Shown here piece after piece: positions 8,126 to 19,881 of a DNA stretch of 54,866 nt. The notes under the pieces were generated by a model that had not been told where the DNA came from, searched no databases, and worked only from the letters and a program-made list of their open reading frames with translations. Source of the stretch: Candidatus Gastranaerophilales bacterium (GTDB lineage: Bacteria > Cyanobacteriota > Vampirovibrionia > Gastranaerophilales > Gastranaerophilaceae). The stretch is from contig CALVBN010000012.1 in the NCBI GenBank assembly GCA_944325785.1, positions 1-54,866 of the forward strand, given 5' to 3'. Within the stretch, counting starts at the first letter, position 1. Each line of letters begins with the position of its first letter. A program made the position numbers and the translations under genes.

Positions 8126-8154
8126 ATAATACTTCTTTTATGCTGCTTTGTAAA
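8126..8154 (-). promoter_or_regulatory. rnpA promoter (leaderless)
   Basis: On the minus strand: TTTACA (8149-8154), 17-bp spacer, TATTAT (8126-8131), then 6 nt and the rnpA ATG at 8119. Transcription should start at or next to the A of the start codon. Confidence 0.65.
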
Positions 8155-8219
8155 GTTTACAACTACAAACTTTTAATGTGTAGCTTTATTCTTTAGCTTC
8201 ATAAAGCTTAATAAAGTAA

Positions 8220-8248
8220 TTTACAAACAGGCTTATATTTGTTATACT
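8220..8248 (+). promoter_or_regulatory. Promoter of rimP-nusA
   Basis: TTTACA (8220-8225), a 17-bp spacer and TATACT (8243-8248) form a near-consensus housekeeping promoter. The predicted start near 8255 lies just ahead of a strong hairpin with a T-run, so nearly the whole early transcript is that hairpin. Confidence 0.7.
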
Positions 8249-8268
8249 CAAATAGTAAATAGTTTCTT

Positions 8269-8302
8269 AAAAAAAGAACGGTACAATTCCCGTTCTTTTT
8301 TT
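8269..8302 (+). terminator. Leader hairpin/terminator ahead of rimP-nusA
   Basis: The stem GAACGG/CCGTTC is extended by A-run/T-run pairing (8269-8281 with 8290-8302), has an 8-nt loop, and is followed by T residues. It lies about 15 nt after the predicted transcription start and 33 nt before rimP. As a terminator upstream of the genes it could act as an attenuator. The A-rich left side also makes it a terminator on the other strand. Confidence 0.75.
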
Positions 8303-8334
8303 ATTCAAAAGGAGAGAAAGCTCCAAGGGGACTT

Positions 8335-8817
8335 ATGAAACAGGACATTAACAGACATGAAATATTGGAAAAGATTACACCGCTCATCGAAAATACGGCA
8401 ATGAGATACAATCTCATTCCTATCGAGATTGAATTTATTAAAGAAAACCACAAGTGGTTTTTAAGGATTTATTTGTACTCTTATGAAAAAGATATTACAC
8501 TCGATGACTGCGAAAAGGTTACAAGAAGCCTTAACGACTTTTTAGACGAGCTTATACCTGTAAAATACTATCTGGAAGTATCTTCTCCAGGGCTTGAGAG
8601 AAAGTTCAAGTCTGATAAAGAGTTTGTTATATTCAAAGGCAGACGTATAAGCCTTAAACTCAAAACTCCTCTGGACGGTGAAACTGAAAAAATTTTTAAA
8701 GGCGAAATTTTAGATTGGAATGATACAGAAGGACTTAAATTCCTTAGATTTGAGGACGGCGAAGAACTGCTGATACCAAAATCTAATATTCAATCCGCAA
8801 AATTATATATTGATTAA
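8335..8817 (+). CDS. rimP: Ribosome maturation factor RimP
   Basis: Assists assembly of the 30S ribosomal subunit. The family signature YYLEVSSPGLER is at about 79-90, with an alpha/beta N-terminal domain and a C-terminal SH3-like barrel (FKGRRISLKLKTPLDG). Length is 160 aa, typical. It starts at ATG behind CAAGGGGAC and lies 20 bp ahead of nusA, the standard order. The leader carries a promoter and a hairpin that may attenuate both genes. Confidence 0.94.
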   Translation: MKQDINRHEILEKITPLIENTAMRYNLIPIEIEFIKENHKWFLRIYLYSYEKDITLDDCEKVTRSLNDFLDELIPVKYYLEVSSPGLERKFKSDKEFVIFKGRRISLKLKTPLDGETEKIFKGEILDWNDTEGLKFLRFEDGEELLIPKSNIQSAKLYID

Positions 8818-8837
8818 CAAAAAGAAAGGAAAATATA

Positions 8838-10079
8838 ATGATTAAAATTGGAACAGCACTATTTGAAGCTTGTGAAGAGCTGGAAAGAGAACGCGGTATT
8901 TCTAAAGAAGTATTAATAGCATCATTATGCGATGCAATGGTTGCTGCGTACAAAAAACACATGCACGTAAAAGAGGCTGCTAATATTGAAGCTATATTAG
9001 ATGAGCAGACCGGTGAAATAGGGGTATTCAGTACAAAAACTGTTGTAGAAACTGTTGAGGATCCGGATACACAGATTTCACTTGAAGATGCAAAAGAAAT
9101 TGATGATGAAGTAGAAGTAGATGACGAAGTTAAGATTGAAGTCACTCCGGAACAGTTCGGACGTATTGCAGCACAATCTGCGAAACAAGTCATTACCCAG
9201 CGTATAAGAGATGCTGAAAGAAATAATATTTTGAATGAATTCCTTGAAAAGAAAGGAACTTTAACAACAGGTATTATTCAGCGTGTAGAAAACAGAAATG
9301 TTATTGTAAATATCGGCAAAACTGACGCTATTATGCCTCAAAGGGAACAAATTCCAAGAGAATACTATAAACCTGGTAACAGAATAAGAGTGTTTGTTTT
9401 AAATGTAAAAGAAACAAACAGACTCCCGCAGGTAATCGTATCACACGCCCATCCGGAAATTGTAAAGGAGTTATTTGAACTGGAAGTTCCGGAAATTGAA
9501 GACGGAATTGTTGAAATTAAGTCTATTGCTCGTGAAGCAGGATTCAGAACAAAAATTGCAGTCTGGTCTAACGATCCGGAAGTTGATTCAGTAGGCGCCT
9601 GCATCGGACCTAGAGGTTCAAGAATACAAACTATTGTTGGCGAGTTGAAAAACGAAAAAATTGATATCGTAAGATGGTCGCCAGATCCGGTTGAATATAT
9701 CGTTAATGCTATTTCTCCGGCAAGAGTTGTATCTGTAGATATTATGACAGATGATGAAGAAACAAAGGATGCTCTTGTAGTTGTTCCGGATGACCAGTTA
9801 TCACTGGCAATCGGCAGAGAAGGACAGAACGTAAGACTTGCTCACAGATTAACCGGCTGGAAAATAGATATTAAGAGTGTTTCTCAAATGGAAGATGAAG
9901 AATCTGCGAACAATGCAAACTACGAATATCAAGATGATGCTGACGAAGCTGATGAAGAAAGGGCTGTTGATTCTGATGAAATTCAAGAAGAAATTGAAGA
10001 GGAAATGAACCAGCAGGCGCTTGATGAAGAGGATATTCAAGCAGAAGAAGCAGAAGAAGAACCTTCTGAAGAGGAATAA
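8838..10079 (+). CDS. nusA: Transcription termination/antitermination factor NusA
   Basis: Binds RNA polymerase and nascent RNA and controls pausing, termination and antitermination. The N-terminal polymerase-binding domain covers about 1-130, and an S1 domain about 134-200 (GTLTTGIIQRVENRNVIV). KH1 carries GACIGPRGSRIQTIVGEL and KH2 carries LAIGREGQNVRLAHRLTGW. A Glu/Asp-rich tail of about 60 residues replaces the extra repeats of the E. coli protein. Length is 413 aa. Unlike most genomes, ylxR and infB do not follow; a terminator closes the unit directly. The acidic tail may self-inhibit RNA binding, which is inference. Confidence 0.96.
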   Translation: MIKIGTALFEACEELERERGISKEVLIASLCDAMVAAYKKHMHVKEAANIEAILDEQTGEIGVFSTKTVVETVEDPDTQISLEDAKEIDDEVEVDDEVKIEVTPEQFGRIAAQSAKQVITQRIRDAERNNILNEFLEKKGTLTTGIIQRVENRNVIVNIGKTDAIMPQREQIPREYYKPGNRIRVFVLNVKETNRLPQVIVSHAHPEIVKELFELEVPEIEDGIVEIKSIAREAGFRTKIAVWSNDPEVDSVGACIGPRGSRIQTIVGELKNEKIDIVRWSPDPVEYIVNAISPARVVSVDIMTDDEETKDALVVVPDDQLSLAIGREGQNVRLAHRLTGWKIDIKSVSQMEDEESANNANYEYQDDADEADEERAVDSDEIQEEIEEEMNQQALDEEDIQAEEAEEEPSEEE

Positions 10080-10096
10080 AAATATAAAACAAAAAT

Positions 10097-10133
10097 AAAT
10101 CCGGAGAGAAAATCTCCGGATTTATTTTTTATT
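10097..10133 (+). terminator. Bidirectional terminator after nusA
   Basis: AAATCCGGAGA (10097-10107) pairs perfectly with TCTCCGGATTT (10113-10123) across a GAAAA loop, followed by ATTTTTTATT. A-rich DNA on the left makes it work for the converging minus-strand gene as well. Confidence 0.92.
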
Positions 10134-10626
10134 ACCATTTTGCAATCATCTGCTGGAGCCATAAAGGCGTATTTTTAGGAGGCTTTATGTAATCAACCAG
10201 CTTTTTATACGTTGCTCCGTCGTCATTAATACAATCATAGCGTTTTACATTGTTTCCGTAAAAATCAATGTATCTTTCGGGCTTTCCATTATGTCCGAGT
10301 CTTGTAAGATTATCTCCTAGCTTAGTACGAATTGTTGTAACTCTATCATAATTCTGCGCCCCAAAATTTGTTTCTATAAAGCCTCTGTTTGTTTCATATC
10401 TTGTTCCCATCAAATAACCTTCCGGTGCGAATTGCCCCCTAATCACCGTTCCGTCTTTTCGGGTTACAACCTTGTCAATTCCTGTAAAGACCTCTTGTCC
10501 GTTATTACCTTTTAAAAATCTTTTCTCAAAACTCACCGTGCAGTTTTTAAAGGATTGTTTCGGTATCCATTTAGCAGAATTCGGCACTGCTTTAAATACT
10601 TTCATTGCGCTCGTTAACATTGTCAT
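10132..10626 (-). CDS. Hypothetical protein, 164 aa
   Basis: Unrecognised. The start is placed at the ATG at 10626 because the GGAGG ribosome-binding site lies 8 nt upstream of it; an earlier in-frame ATG at 10641 would place that site inside the gene. The protein is basic with alternating strand-like segments (VVTRKDGTVIRGQF, NGKPERYIDFYGNNVKRYD) that look like short beta-hairpin repeats. It has no signal peptide. Upstream lies the MITE-like element whose end forms part of its promoter region. A surface or toxin-like repeat protein is possible but unsupported. Confidence 0.7.
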   Translation of the reverse strand: MTMLTSAMKVFKAVPNSAKWIPKQSFKNCTVSFEKRFLKGNNGQEVFTGIDKVVTRKDGTVIRGQFAPEGYLMGTRYETNRGFIETNFGAQNYDRVTTIRTKLGDNLTRLGHNGKPERYIDFYGNNVKRYDCINDDGATYKKLVDYIKPPKNTPLWLQQMIAKW

Positions 10627-10666
10627 AGTAATTGCCTCCATTTCTTTTATTACTTACTTTTTTCCC

Positions 10667-11271
10667 TAATGTAACAGAATGTGTATTGTGTTACATTTTA
10701 TGTAACACAACTTAAAAAGTTGTTTCTTGGATAAAACGGGTATAATCAGTGACTGACAACGGATTGATGAGTTTTTAAACCGGCAGGTTAAAACAAATAA
10801 GCCTCCCCTGCCCTCTCCACGGGGGAGGGAGTAGCTGTGCGAAACGTAAGTGAGCTACAGATACGGGCGGGGGCTGGTTAAAAGAGGAGAAAGCTTTTGA
10901 ATATTGGATTTTAGTGCATTGAAAGCAAGTTTGTTTAAAAAAGCCCCCTCCCAAATTTCTAAGCTCACTAATCGTTCGCTAAGAAATTTTACCCCGTCTT
11001 GGATTTGCTCCACGCTCACAGAGTTTCGCATTGAAGCCTAATCGGCTTAGACGGCTCCATCTGTTCGCTATCCGGACTCCCGTCCGTCCGCAAATCCGCT
11101 CCCCCGTGGAGAGGGTAAACGGCGCTTAAATTCGTTAATACAGAGTGGTTTTATATGAGTATGGAATGGTATTTTATGTAAAGATTTCTTTACAATTTAA
11201 ACTAAATAGGCAATTATTTTTTCACAAAATACTTTATATCAATGTAACACAATACACATTGTGTTACATTA
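10667..11271. mobile_element. MITE-like element with 31-bp terminal inverted repeats
   Basis: Positions 10667-10697 and the reverse complement of 11241-11271 agree at 30 of 31 positions. Each end is itself a dyad of TGTAACA and TGTTACA (13-bp perfect arms with a 4-nt loop at the right end, 11241-11270). The interior codes for nothing convincing. Inside, CCCTCTCCACGGGGGAGGG at 10811-10829 is mirrored by TCCCCCGTGGAGAGGG at 11100-11115. I see no clear target-site duplication. The structure suggests a non-autonomous mobile or repeat element; no transposase is in the window. Confidence 0.5.
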
Positions 11272-11319
11272 AGCCGGTTATTTAGCCTTGTAGCGGTTGT
11301 GTAGTATTTAAATCAAACC

Positions 11320-11436
11320 TGTAGTTTTTATTGAAGCGGTCCGCTTGTCTACGTGCGTAGCACTAGCGGTTATGGAGTGTTTAAAACAGGCTTGTAGTTT
11401 TTATTGAAGCGCTCCAAATATCTACGTGCGTAGCAC
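11320..11436. repeat. Direct-repeat pair ending in CTACGTGCGTAG
   Basis: Two copies of TGTAGTTTTTATTGAAGCG (starting at about 11320 and 11393) each lead to CTACGTGCGTAG plus CAC (11349-11360 and 11422-11433). The second copy shares the longer word CCAAATATCTACGTGCGTAG with the repeats at the left end of the window. This is the second locus of the same small repeat family. Confidence 0.7.
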
Positions 11437-11454
11437 AGAAGAGTTTTATTGCCC

Positions 11455-15086
<3,632 letters not shown>

Positions 15087-15088
15087 AT

Positions 15089-15625
15089 TTATCCTACAAG
15101 ATTGTTAGCTCCGGAATCTTCCATATTTACATTAGAAGAAACTCTTACATCAGAAATTGTACCGTTAAATTTATAATTTTCCCCCTCAAGAGTTACCGGC
15201 AGACCCATTTTAATTTTATTTCCGCCGACTACAGCTCCGTCTTTTGTAATTTTTGCTGTATCAGTAATAGTAACAACCGCGTCATATATTGCAGGCTGTG
15301 CAGGATCGTTTATAAGGACATACTGCTCCTTTACCCTCTGGGAAGGAACCGCTGTCTGTCTTGCCTGTGAAGTAACTTTGACAACATTTAACTCTGTATA
15401 AGGCACATTTCTTATAGTAATAAAAGTTTTATCCTCTGCCTTAATAGGGAATTCTTCGCCGGTTACAGTCACACCGCGTAAAAATACTTGAAATGTTATT
15501 GCAGAAGTAGCTTCTATCTGCTTGTCAGCAGTCTGTCTGAAATGTTTCATTGTCACAACGCCGACAATAAGCACTGCTATAACTCCAAGAACAATAATAA
15601 TATCAACAATATTAAAATTTTTCAT
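15089..15625 (-). CDS. DUF4330 family protein
   Basis: A single N-terminal membrane helix (about 6-26) is followed by a beta-rich domain. Phrases such as TFITIRNVPY and KIKMGLPVTLEGENYKFNG match what I recall of DUF4330, a family found mainly in Cyanobacteria. No function is known to me. The protein should face the periplasm. It is packed 2 nt from the IctB-like gene and 17 nt behind the RfaE1-like kinase with an AGGAGG-type site, so a joint role in envelope glycan export is plausible but not shown. Confidence 0.8.
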   Translation of the reverse strand: MKNFNIVDIIIVLGVIAVLIVGVVTMKHFRQTADKQIEATSAITFQVFLRGVTVTGEEFPIKAEDKTFITIRNVPYTELNVVKVTSQARQTAVPSQRVKEQYVLINDPAQPAIYDAVVTITDTAKITKDGAVVGGNKIKMGLPVTLEGENYKFNGTISDVRVSSNVNMEDSGANNLVG

Positions 15626-15642
15626 TTAAAATTTTCCTCCTG

Positions 15643-16662
15643 TTACTCTTCTAATTCTATTTTATTAGGAATTGAGTTTATAATCTCATCAATAGTTGTA
15701 GTGGCGCATCCGTACTGTTTGATAACTATACCGGCTGCGATATTCCCTATAATAGCTGCATAAACAGGGGCTGCACCGACAGCAAGAGCAAGTGTATAAA
15801 CCGCCGTAACCGTATCACCGGCACCTGTCACATCGAAAACTTCTGCCTTATTAAATACAGGGATATGCGTATAGTGATTGTTCTTTTCTACAACAACCAT
15901 ACCTTCAGCACCGCATGTTATAAGAACAGCCTCACATCCGGTCTGACCTAAGAGAAGATTTCCGGCTTTTACAAAGTCTTCTTTATTCTTCAAATAGTAT
16001 CCAACGTGTTTCTGCGTATCCGGCAGGTTAGGCGTCATTGATGTAATGCCCTTATATCTGTCAAGATCCTTTTGCGCATCTACAATAACTTTTTTATTGT
16101 ATTTATGAGCGGTATCAACAACACATTTTATAATATTGTCTGTTAATGTTCCAATATGATAGTCTGACAGAATTACCGCATCATGTTCCGGCACCAGCTT
16201 TTCAATTTCTTTAATCATTTTTTCTTCTGTTTCTTTTGAAATAGGCGCATTTGTCTGTCTATCGATTCTCACTATCTGCTGGGTAATAGAGTGAGAGCAT
16301 GAACCGGAAATTCTTGTTTTAGTTATAGTCTTTCTTGTTTTATCCTTTATCAGAGATGAGCAGTTTATTCCAGCTTCATTAAAGGCATTTATCAAATCAT
16401 TGGCTTGATAATCATCCCCAATAATTCCTATAACACTTACTTTTCCGCCGTTAATCTCCGAAACGTTATGCGCGGCGTTAGATGCTCCACCAAGAATATA
16501 TCTGGTATGTGTATGTTGTAATATAAGCACAGGAGCCTCACGCGAAATACGCTCCGTATCGCCGTATACCATTTCATCCAGAGCCAAATCGCCTATGACC
16601 AGGATTTTGGCTTTATTTAAACTTTTTACAATCTCTTTCAGTTTCTCTCTATTTATATCCAT
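15643..16662 (-). CDS. rfaE1: PfkB-family sugar kinase, RfaE1/HldE N-domain type
   Basis: Ribokinase-fold kinase resembling D-glycero-beta-D-manno-heptose-7-phosphate kinase, which makes a precursor of LPS inner-core heptose. The N-terminal VIGDLALDEMVYGDTERIS and LGGASNAAHNVSEINGGKV segments and the C-terminal anion hole/catalytic motif DVTGAGDTVTA are typical. Only the kinase domain is present (339 aa); the nucleotidyltransferase half of HldE is absent, so that step would be encoded elsewhere. It is first gene of the minus-strand cluster that includes the IctB-like protein and ligA. Substrate specificity is inferred. Confidence 0.85.
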   Translation of the reverse strand: MDINREKLKEIVKSLNKAKILVIGDLALDEMVYGDTERISREAPVLILQHTHTRYILGGASNAAHNVSEINGGKVSVIGIIGDDYQANDLINAFNEAGINCSSLIKDKTRKTITKTRISGSCSHSITQQIVRIDRQTNAPISKETEEKMIKEIEKLVPEHDAVILSDYHIGTLTDNIIKCVVDTAHKYNKKVIVDAQKDLDRYKGITSMTPNLPDTQKHVGYYLKNKEDFVKAGNLLLGQTGCEAVLITCGAEGMVVVEKNNHYTHIPVFNKAEVFDVTGAGDTVTAVYTLALAVGAAPVYAAIIGNIAAGIVIKQYGCATTTIDEIINSIPNKIELEE

Positions 16663-16679
16663 ATCAAACCCGCTTATGA

Positions 16680-16708
16680 TTGCCTTATATCAAAATATCA
16701 TATATAAT
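16680..16708 (+). promoter_or_regulatory. Promoter of the 286-aa hypothetical gene
   Basis: TTGCCT (16680-16685), 17-bp spacer, TATAAT (16703-16708), with the start codon 39 nt further on. It lies in the divergent gap with rfaE1. Confidence 0.6.
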
Positions 16709-16747
16709 GTATTTATATCATACTACAAAAATGAAAAGAGAGTCATA

Positions 16748-17608
16748 ATGGCTGGCAAAAATGTATTTAATGATAAAGACTCTATGGATATAAGCGAATT
16801 AGCTTCTTTAAATGATGATATTTCGCCGGAGTTAATAGAACAGCTTCAGCAGAAGCTTGCTCAAGATGCAAAAAACCTAAGCGGTGAAAAGAAAGCAAAA
16901 GATAATATTAGTGCAAATTTTGATGAAAGTGACGATACTACACTTTTTGAAGAGCCTAAAGACGAAAATAATATTAAAGAAGATGCTAAGGCAGAACAAG
17001 TTATCCCAAAGAAGCCTATAAATATAGAAGAAAATTTTGATGATAATTTTATAAAAAAATATAAAGCAAAACTTAATAAACAACAGAACAGCTCAAATAT
17101 AAAAGATGGTCAGGAAGAAACATCTATTACAAGTGCAGCATTTGCAGAAAATGAGGATAATTTGAATGCTGAACAAAATAATTCTAATAATATTGAAGCT
17201 GTTTCTCGTGGAAATATAACAGAAAGAAAGCTTACAACAGAGCAAAAAAATTATAACGACAGTTTGGATTTTTTAGACGGTAATGTTAAATACTCAAAGT
17301 ATGTTATATATATAGATCCGCAAAATGTTGACTTTATAGAAAGTTTGACTGTAAAAGAGCGTAAAAACTTGATTAACAGAATTTTGCGCGAACAGGATGA
17401 CATTGCAATCACAAAACAGCGTTTTCGCATTATACAAACTGTTATAAAACATGCGATTGTTGCTATTTTAACAGTAGCAATATCTGTTCCTGTTATATAT
17501 ATTACAATAAATGCTTCCCTTGAAGCGACAATAAATAACTACAGGCGCTCTCAATCTATTTTCCAAACCTTATATAAAGAAAAGGGCAAGATTACGCAAA
17601 ATCGTTAA
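16748..17608 (+). CDS. Hypothetical tail-anchored protein with acidic N-terminal region
   Basis: Unrecognised, 286 aa. The start is set at the ATG at 16748, downstream of a good promoter; the frame is open further upstream but that part overlaps rfaE1 and the promoter. Residues 1-180 are acidic, rich in Asn, Glu and Lys, and probably disordered. A compact region (YVIYIDPQNVDFIESLTVKE) follows, then one transmembrane helix near the C-terminus (AIVAILTVAISVPVIYITIN) with a basic tail. It converges with the next gene with a 4-nt overlap. A membrane-tethered scaffold is a guess. Confidence 0.7.
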   Translation: MAGKNVFNDKDSMDISELASLNDDISPELIEQLQQKLAQDAKNLSGEKKAKDNISANFDESDDTTLFEEPKDENNIKEDAKAEQVIPKKPINIEENFDDNFIKKYKAKLNKQQNSSNIKDGQEETSITSAAFAENEDNLNAEQNNSNNIEAVSRGNITERKLTTEQKNYNDSLDFLDGNVKYSKYVIYIDPQNVDFIESLTVKERKNLINRILREQDDIAITKQRFRIIQTVIKHAIVAILTVAISVPVIYITINASLEATINNYRRSQSIFQTLYKEKGKITQNR

Positions 17609-18309
17609 ACTTCATCTTGCTTGTCCAATATAAGATTTGCAACAGAGTGACCTAACTTATAGCCCCCTATGGAAGCCATTACAAATGCAAGTCCTTTTAA
17701 CGCGCCCGGCAGGAACTTAATAGACTTATTGCATACCTTTGCTGTTTCACAATAATCTTTTAATGCTGAAGCCTGCTTCTCTAAGAACGGATTTTTCTTA
17801 TAGTAGCCTTCTCTTGCAACAGGAACTTTCTTGCCTGTAACCTCATCTTTTTTCATCATAGGCATTCCGATAACCCTCTTTGCAATGGCTTCTGAACCAA
17901 ACATTGCGCCGAGAGCAAGCCCCTCGCTTACTGCGGCATCTGCTTTATCATCAGCGCAAGCTACTTTTACAGCACCTGTTGCTACAATCAATGGATTTAT
18001 ATGATCTGCAGTAAAGTTTACAACTTTACCGATGCCGTTTAATACTTTGTCGCTTTTTGACAGAGCTTTTATAGATTCTTCAGCGCTGACAATACCGGAA
18101 GCTAAAGCATTTTTTGACTCTTTAGCTATATTAGCAACTCCTTTAGCTGCATTTGTAACCTGCCCTGCAGCTATATCAAAATTCATAGCGCCTACAAACG
18201 GATTATTTGAAGCAAGAGCATCAACTCCGTTGTTTGCTCTTCTTGATGAAAAGATTCCGCTTGATGTTATTGATGGCATAAATGCTGAAATTGCTAAACC
18301 TGATGTCAT
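17605..18309 (-). CDS. Hypothetical protein, 234 aa
   Basis: Unrecognised. It is rich in Ala, Gly, Lys and Ser, with several weakly hydrophobic helices (INPLIVATGAVKVACA, LKGLAFVMASIGGYKLGHS) rather than a classical signal peptide. The start is supported by GAAGG 8 nt upstream. No catalytic motif is visible. It resembles in style, but not clearly in sequence, the 620-aa hypothetical at 42833, which also alternates glycine-rich hydrophobic helices with charged segments. A lineage-specific membrane-associated protein is likely. Confidence 0.7.
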   Translation of the reverse strand: MTSGLAISAFMPSITSSGIFSSRRANNGVDALASNNPFVGAMNFDIAAGQVTNAAKGVANIAKESKNALASGIVSAEESIKALSKSDKVLNGIGKVVNFTADHINPLIVATGAVKVACADDKADAAVSEGLALGAMFGSEAIAKRVIGMPMMKKDEVTGKKVPVAREGYYKKNPFLEKQASALKDYCETAKVCNKSIKFLPGALKGLAFVMASIGGYKLGHSVANLILDKQDEV

Positions 18310-18413
18310 TTACTAAACCTTCACTATACTGTCATAAACACACTGTATTTATATAAAGTATTTTGGTAAACAAAAATTGCATAAAAAAGAAGAAATTTTA
18401 CAAAACTTTACAA

Positions 18414-18435
18414 TGCTAAAAAGCCATCTGGCTTA
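18414..18435 (-). terminator. Weak terminator after the CorC-type gene
   Basis: AAGCC (18421-18425) and GGCTT (18430-18434) form a short stem with a 4-nt loop, followed on the minus strand by a run of T residues. It lies just past the stop codon at 18447. Confidence 0.4.
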
Positions 18436-18446
18436 GCCTTACAGCC

Positions 18447-19790
18447 CTAAGCCTCTTCTAAATTTTCTTCCTCTTTTACAGGTTCTTTATAGATTTTCAG
18501 CTTAGTAATTCTTGCTCCGTCAACTTCCATGACAGTAAAGGTCAGACCGTTAAATGTCACGGTGTCGCCGACATTAGCAATGCGTCCCAAAATCTTAACA
18601 ACAAGCCCTGCAATAGTATCAACATCATCTTCTTCAAACAGAGCTTCCTTTAAATCAAAGAATTTTACAAGTTCATCTATTCTCAGCATCGCATTTGCGA
18701 TATAAGTATTTTCTGCAACCTCTTTTATATCGGCTTCCGTATCTTCATCAAATTCATCCTGTACATCTCCGATAATCTCTTCAAGAACATCCTCAAGCGT
18801 TATCAGTCCGGAAGTTCCGCCGAACTCATCAATAACAACTGCCATCTGGCAGTGCAGACGCTTAAATTCTATTATCAAGTTATCCAGCGTCATTGTTTCC
18901 GGAACAAGCATTAAAGGTCTTATGAGTTTATCGATTGAATAGTTCTCTTTTGTCATTGCAAGAGAATACAAGTCCTTAACGTGAATAAAGCCTAAAATCT
19001 TATCAATATTTTCTTCATATACAGGGTATCTGGTGTACTGATTCTTCAATGCTGTCTGGTTGAGTTCTTCATAAGAAATATCATTCGGAATACAGACCAT
19101 GTCAGTTCTCGGAATCATAACCTGCTTTGCCATCAGATCAGAGAATTTAAACATATTATGAAGCATTTCGGCTTCAGTTTCATTTAAAACACCTTCGTTA
19201 TAGCTGGCATCTACCAGCATATCCAATTCTTCTGTTGAATGCACAAGGGAAGCATCTTCAGAATTAGCATGGCAGGCTGACAAGATTTTATTGCCGGAAA
19301 CTTCCAAAAGCCAGACAAAAGGCTTAAATATTGTAATAAACATATCCATGGGCCGTGAAATCAGCAGAGCAAGAGTTTCCGGATGTCTTAGAGCAATACA
19401 TTTCGGAAGCTGTTCTCCTAAAAGCACATGGAAATATGTTACAAGAATAAATGATATCGGAACTGCTATAACATGAGCTGTTACAACAGAGTTTGAAAGC
19501 GGTAATAATCTTATTACAGGTTCTATTAGCTGAACTATTGTAGCTTCTGCTACCCAGCCGAGAGCGATACTTGCAATCGTAACACCGAGCTGTGCTGCTG
19601 CCAGCATCTTATTTACATCATCAACAAGCTTAAGCGCTTTTTTTGCGTTAGAATTTCCCTCATTGCACAATTGTTCTAAACGAGTTTTTCTGACTTTTAC
19701 GAGGGAAAACTCTGCTGCTACAAAAAAACCGTTAACAAAAAGTAAAAATAATATAATAAAAATGTTTATAAATATGTCCGACAGGTTCAT
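18447..19790 (-). CDS. Hemolysin-family CNNM/CBS/CorC-HlyC protein
   Basis: Putative magnesium or other divalent-cation transporter/regulator of the CNNM (DUF21) family. An N-terminal DUF21 domain has about four membrane helices (FVAAEFSLVKVRKTRLEQ motif near residue 25). A CBS pair follows, with VMIPRTDMVCIP and DEFGGTSGLITLEDVLEEI, then a C-terminal CorC_HlyC domain (about 355-435). Length is 447 aa, normal. The name hemolysin is historical. The gene stands alone and has a weak terminator behind it. The exact substrate is not readable. Confidence 0.92.
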   Translation of the reverse strand: MNLSDIFINIFIILFLLFVNGFFVAAEFSLVKVRKTRLEQLCNEGNSNAKKALKLVDDVNKMLAAAQLGVTIASIALGWVAEATIVQLIEPVIRLLPLSNSVVTAHVIAVPISFILVTYFHVLLGEQLPKCIALRHPETLALLISRPMDMFITIFKPFVWLLEVSGNKILSACHANSEDASLVHSTEELDMLVDASYNEGVLNETEAEMLHNMFKFSDLMAKQVMIPRTDMVCIPNDISYEELNQTALKNQYTRYPVYEENIDKILGFIHVKDLYSLAMTKENYSIDKLIRPLMLVPETMTLDNLIIEFKRLHCQMAVVIDEFGGTSGLITLEDVLEEIIGDVQDEFDEDTEADIKEVAENTYIANAMLRIDELVKFFDLKEALFEEDDVDTIAGLVVKILGRIANVGDTVTFNGLTFTVMEVDGARITKLKIYKEPVKEEENLEEA

Positions 19791-19847
19791 TTACTCTCTA
19801 ATTACCTTTAAGATTATACATCTAATTTTACACTACATAAGAATTTT

Positions 19848-19876
19848 TTGCAATATAACCCTTACCATATTATAAT
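19848..19876 (+). promoter_or_regulatory. Promoter of the DUF3326 gene (leaderless)
   Basis: TTGCAA (19848-19853), 17-bp spacer, TATAAT (19871-19876), then 5 nt and the ATG at 19882. There is no Shine-Dalgarno sequence, so a leaderless transcript is predicted. Confidence 0.65.
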
Positions 19877-19881
19877 TAGGT

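Larger units (their letters stand above)
10627..11454. other. 828-bp gene-free stretch with nested repeats
   Basis: No convincing gene. The stretch contains a 605-bp element bounded by 31-bp inverted repeats (10667-11271), a nested pair of GC-rich palindromic blocks (10811-10829 and 11100-11115), and a further direct-repeat pair at 11320-11436 ending in the CTACGTGCGTAG word found at the left end of the window. Base composition inside the nested part is clearly more GC-rich than the surrounding genes. Confidence 0.7.

Noticed and set aside
10740..10766. Promoter-like TTGTTT and TATAAT inside the 605-bp element
   Set aside because: The spacing is only 15 bp and no gene follows on the plus strand; it is too weak to list.
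16595..16747. Upstream extension of the 286-aa hypothetical gene
   Set aside because: It overlaps rfaE1 on the other strand and lies across a good promoter; the ATG at 16748 fits better.
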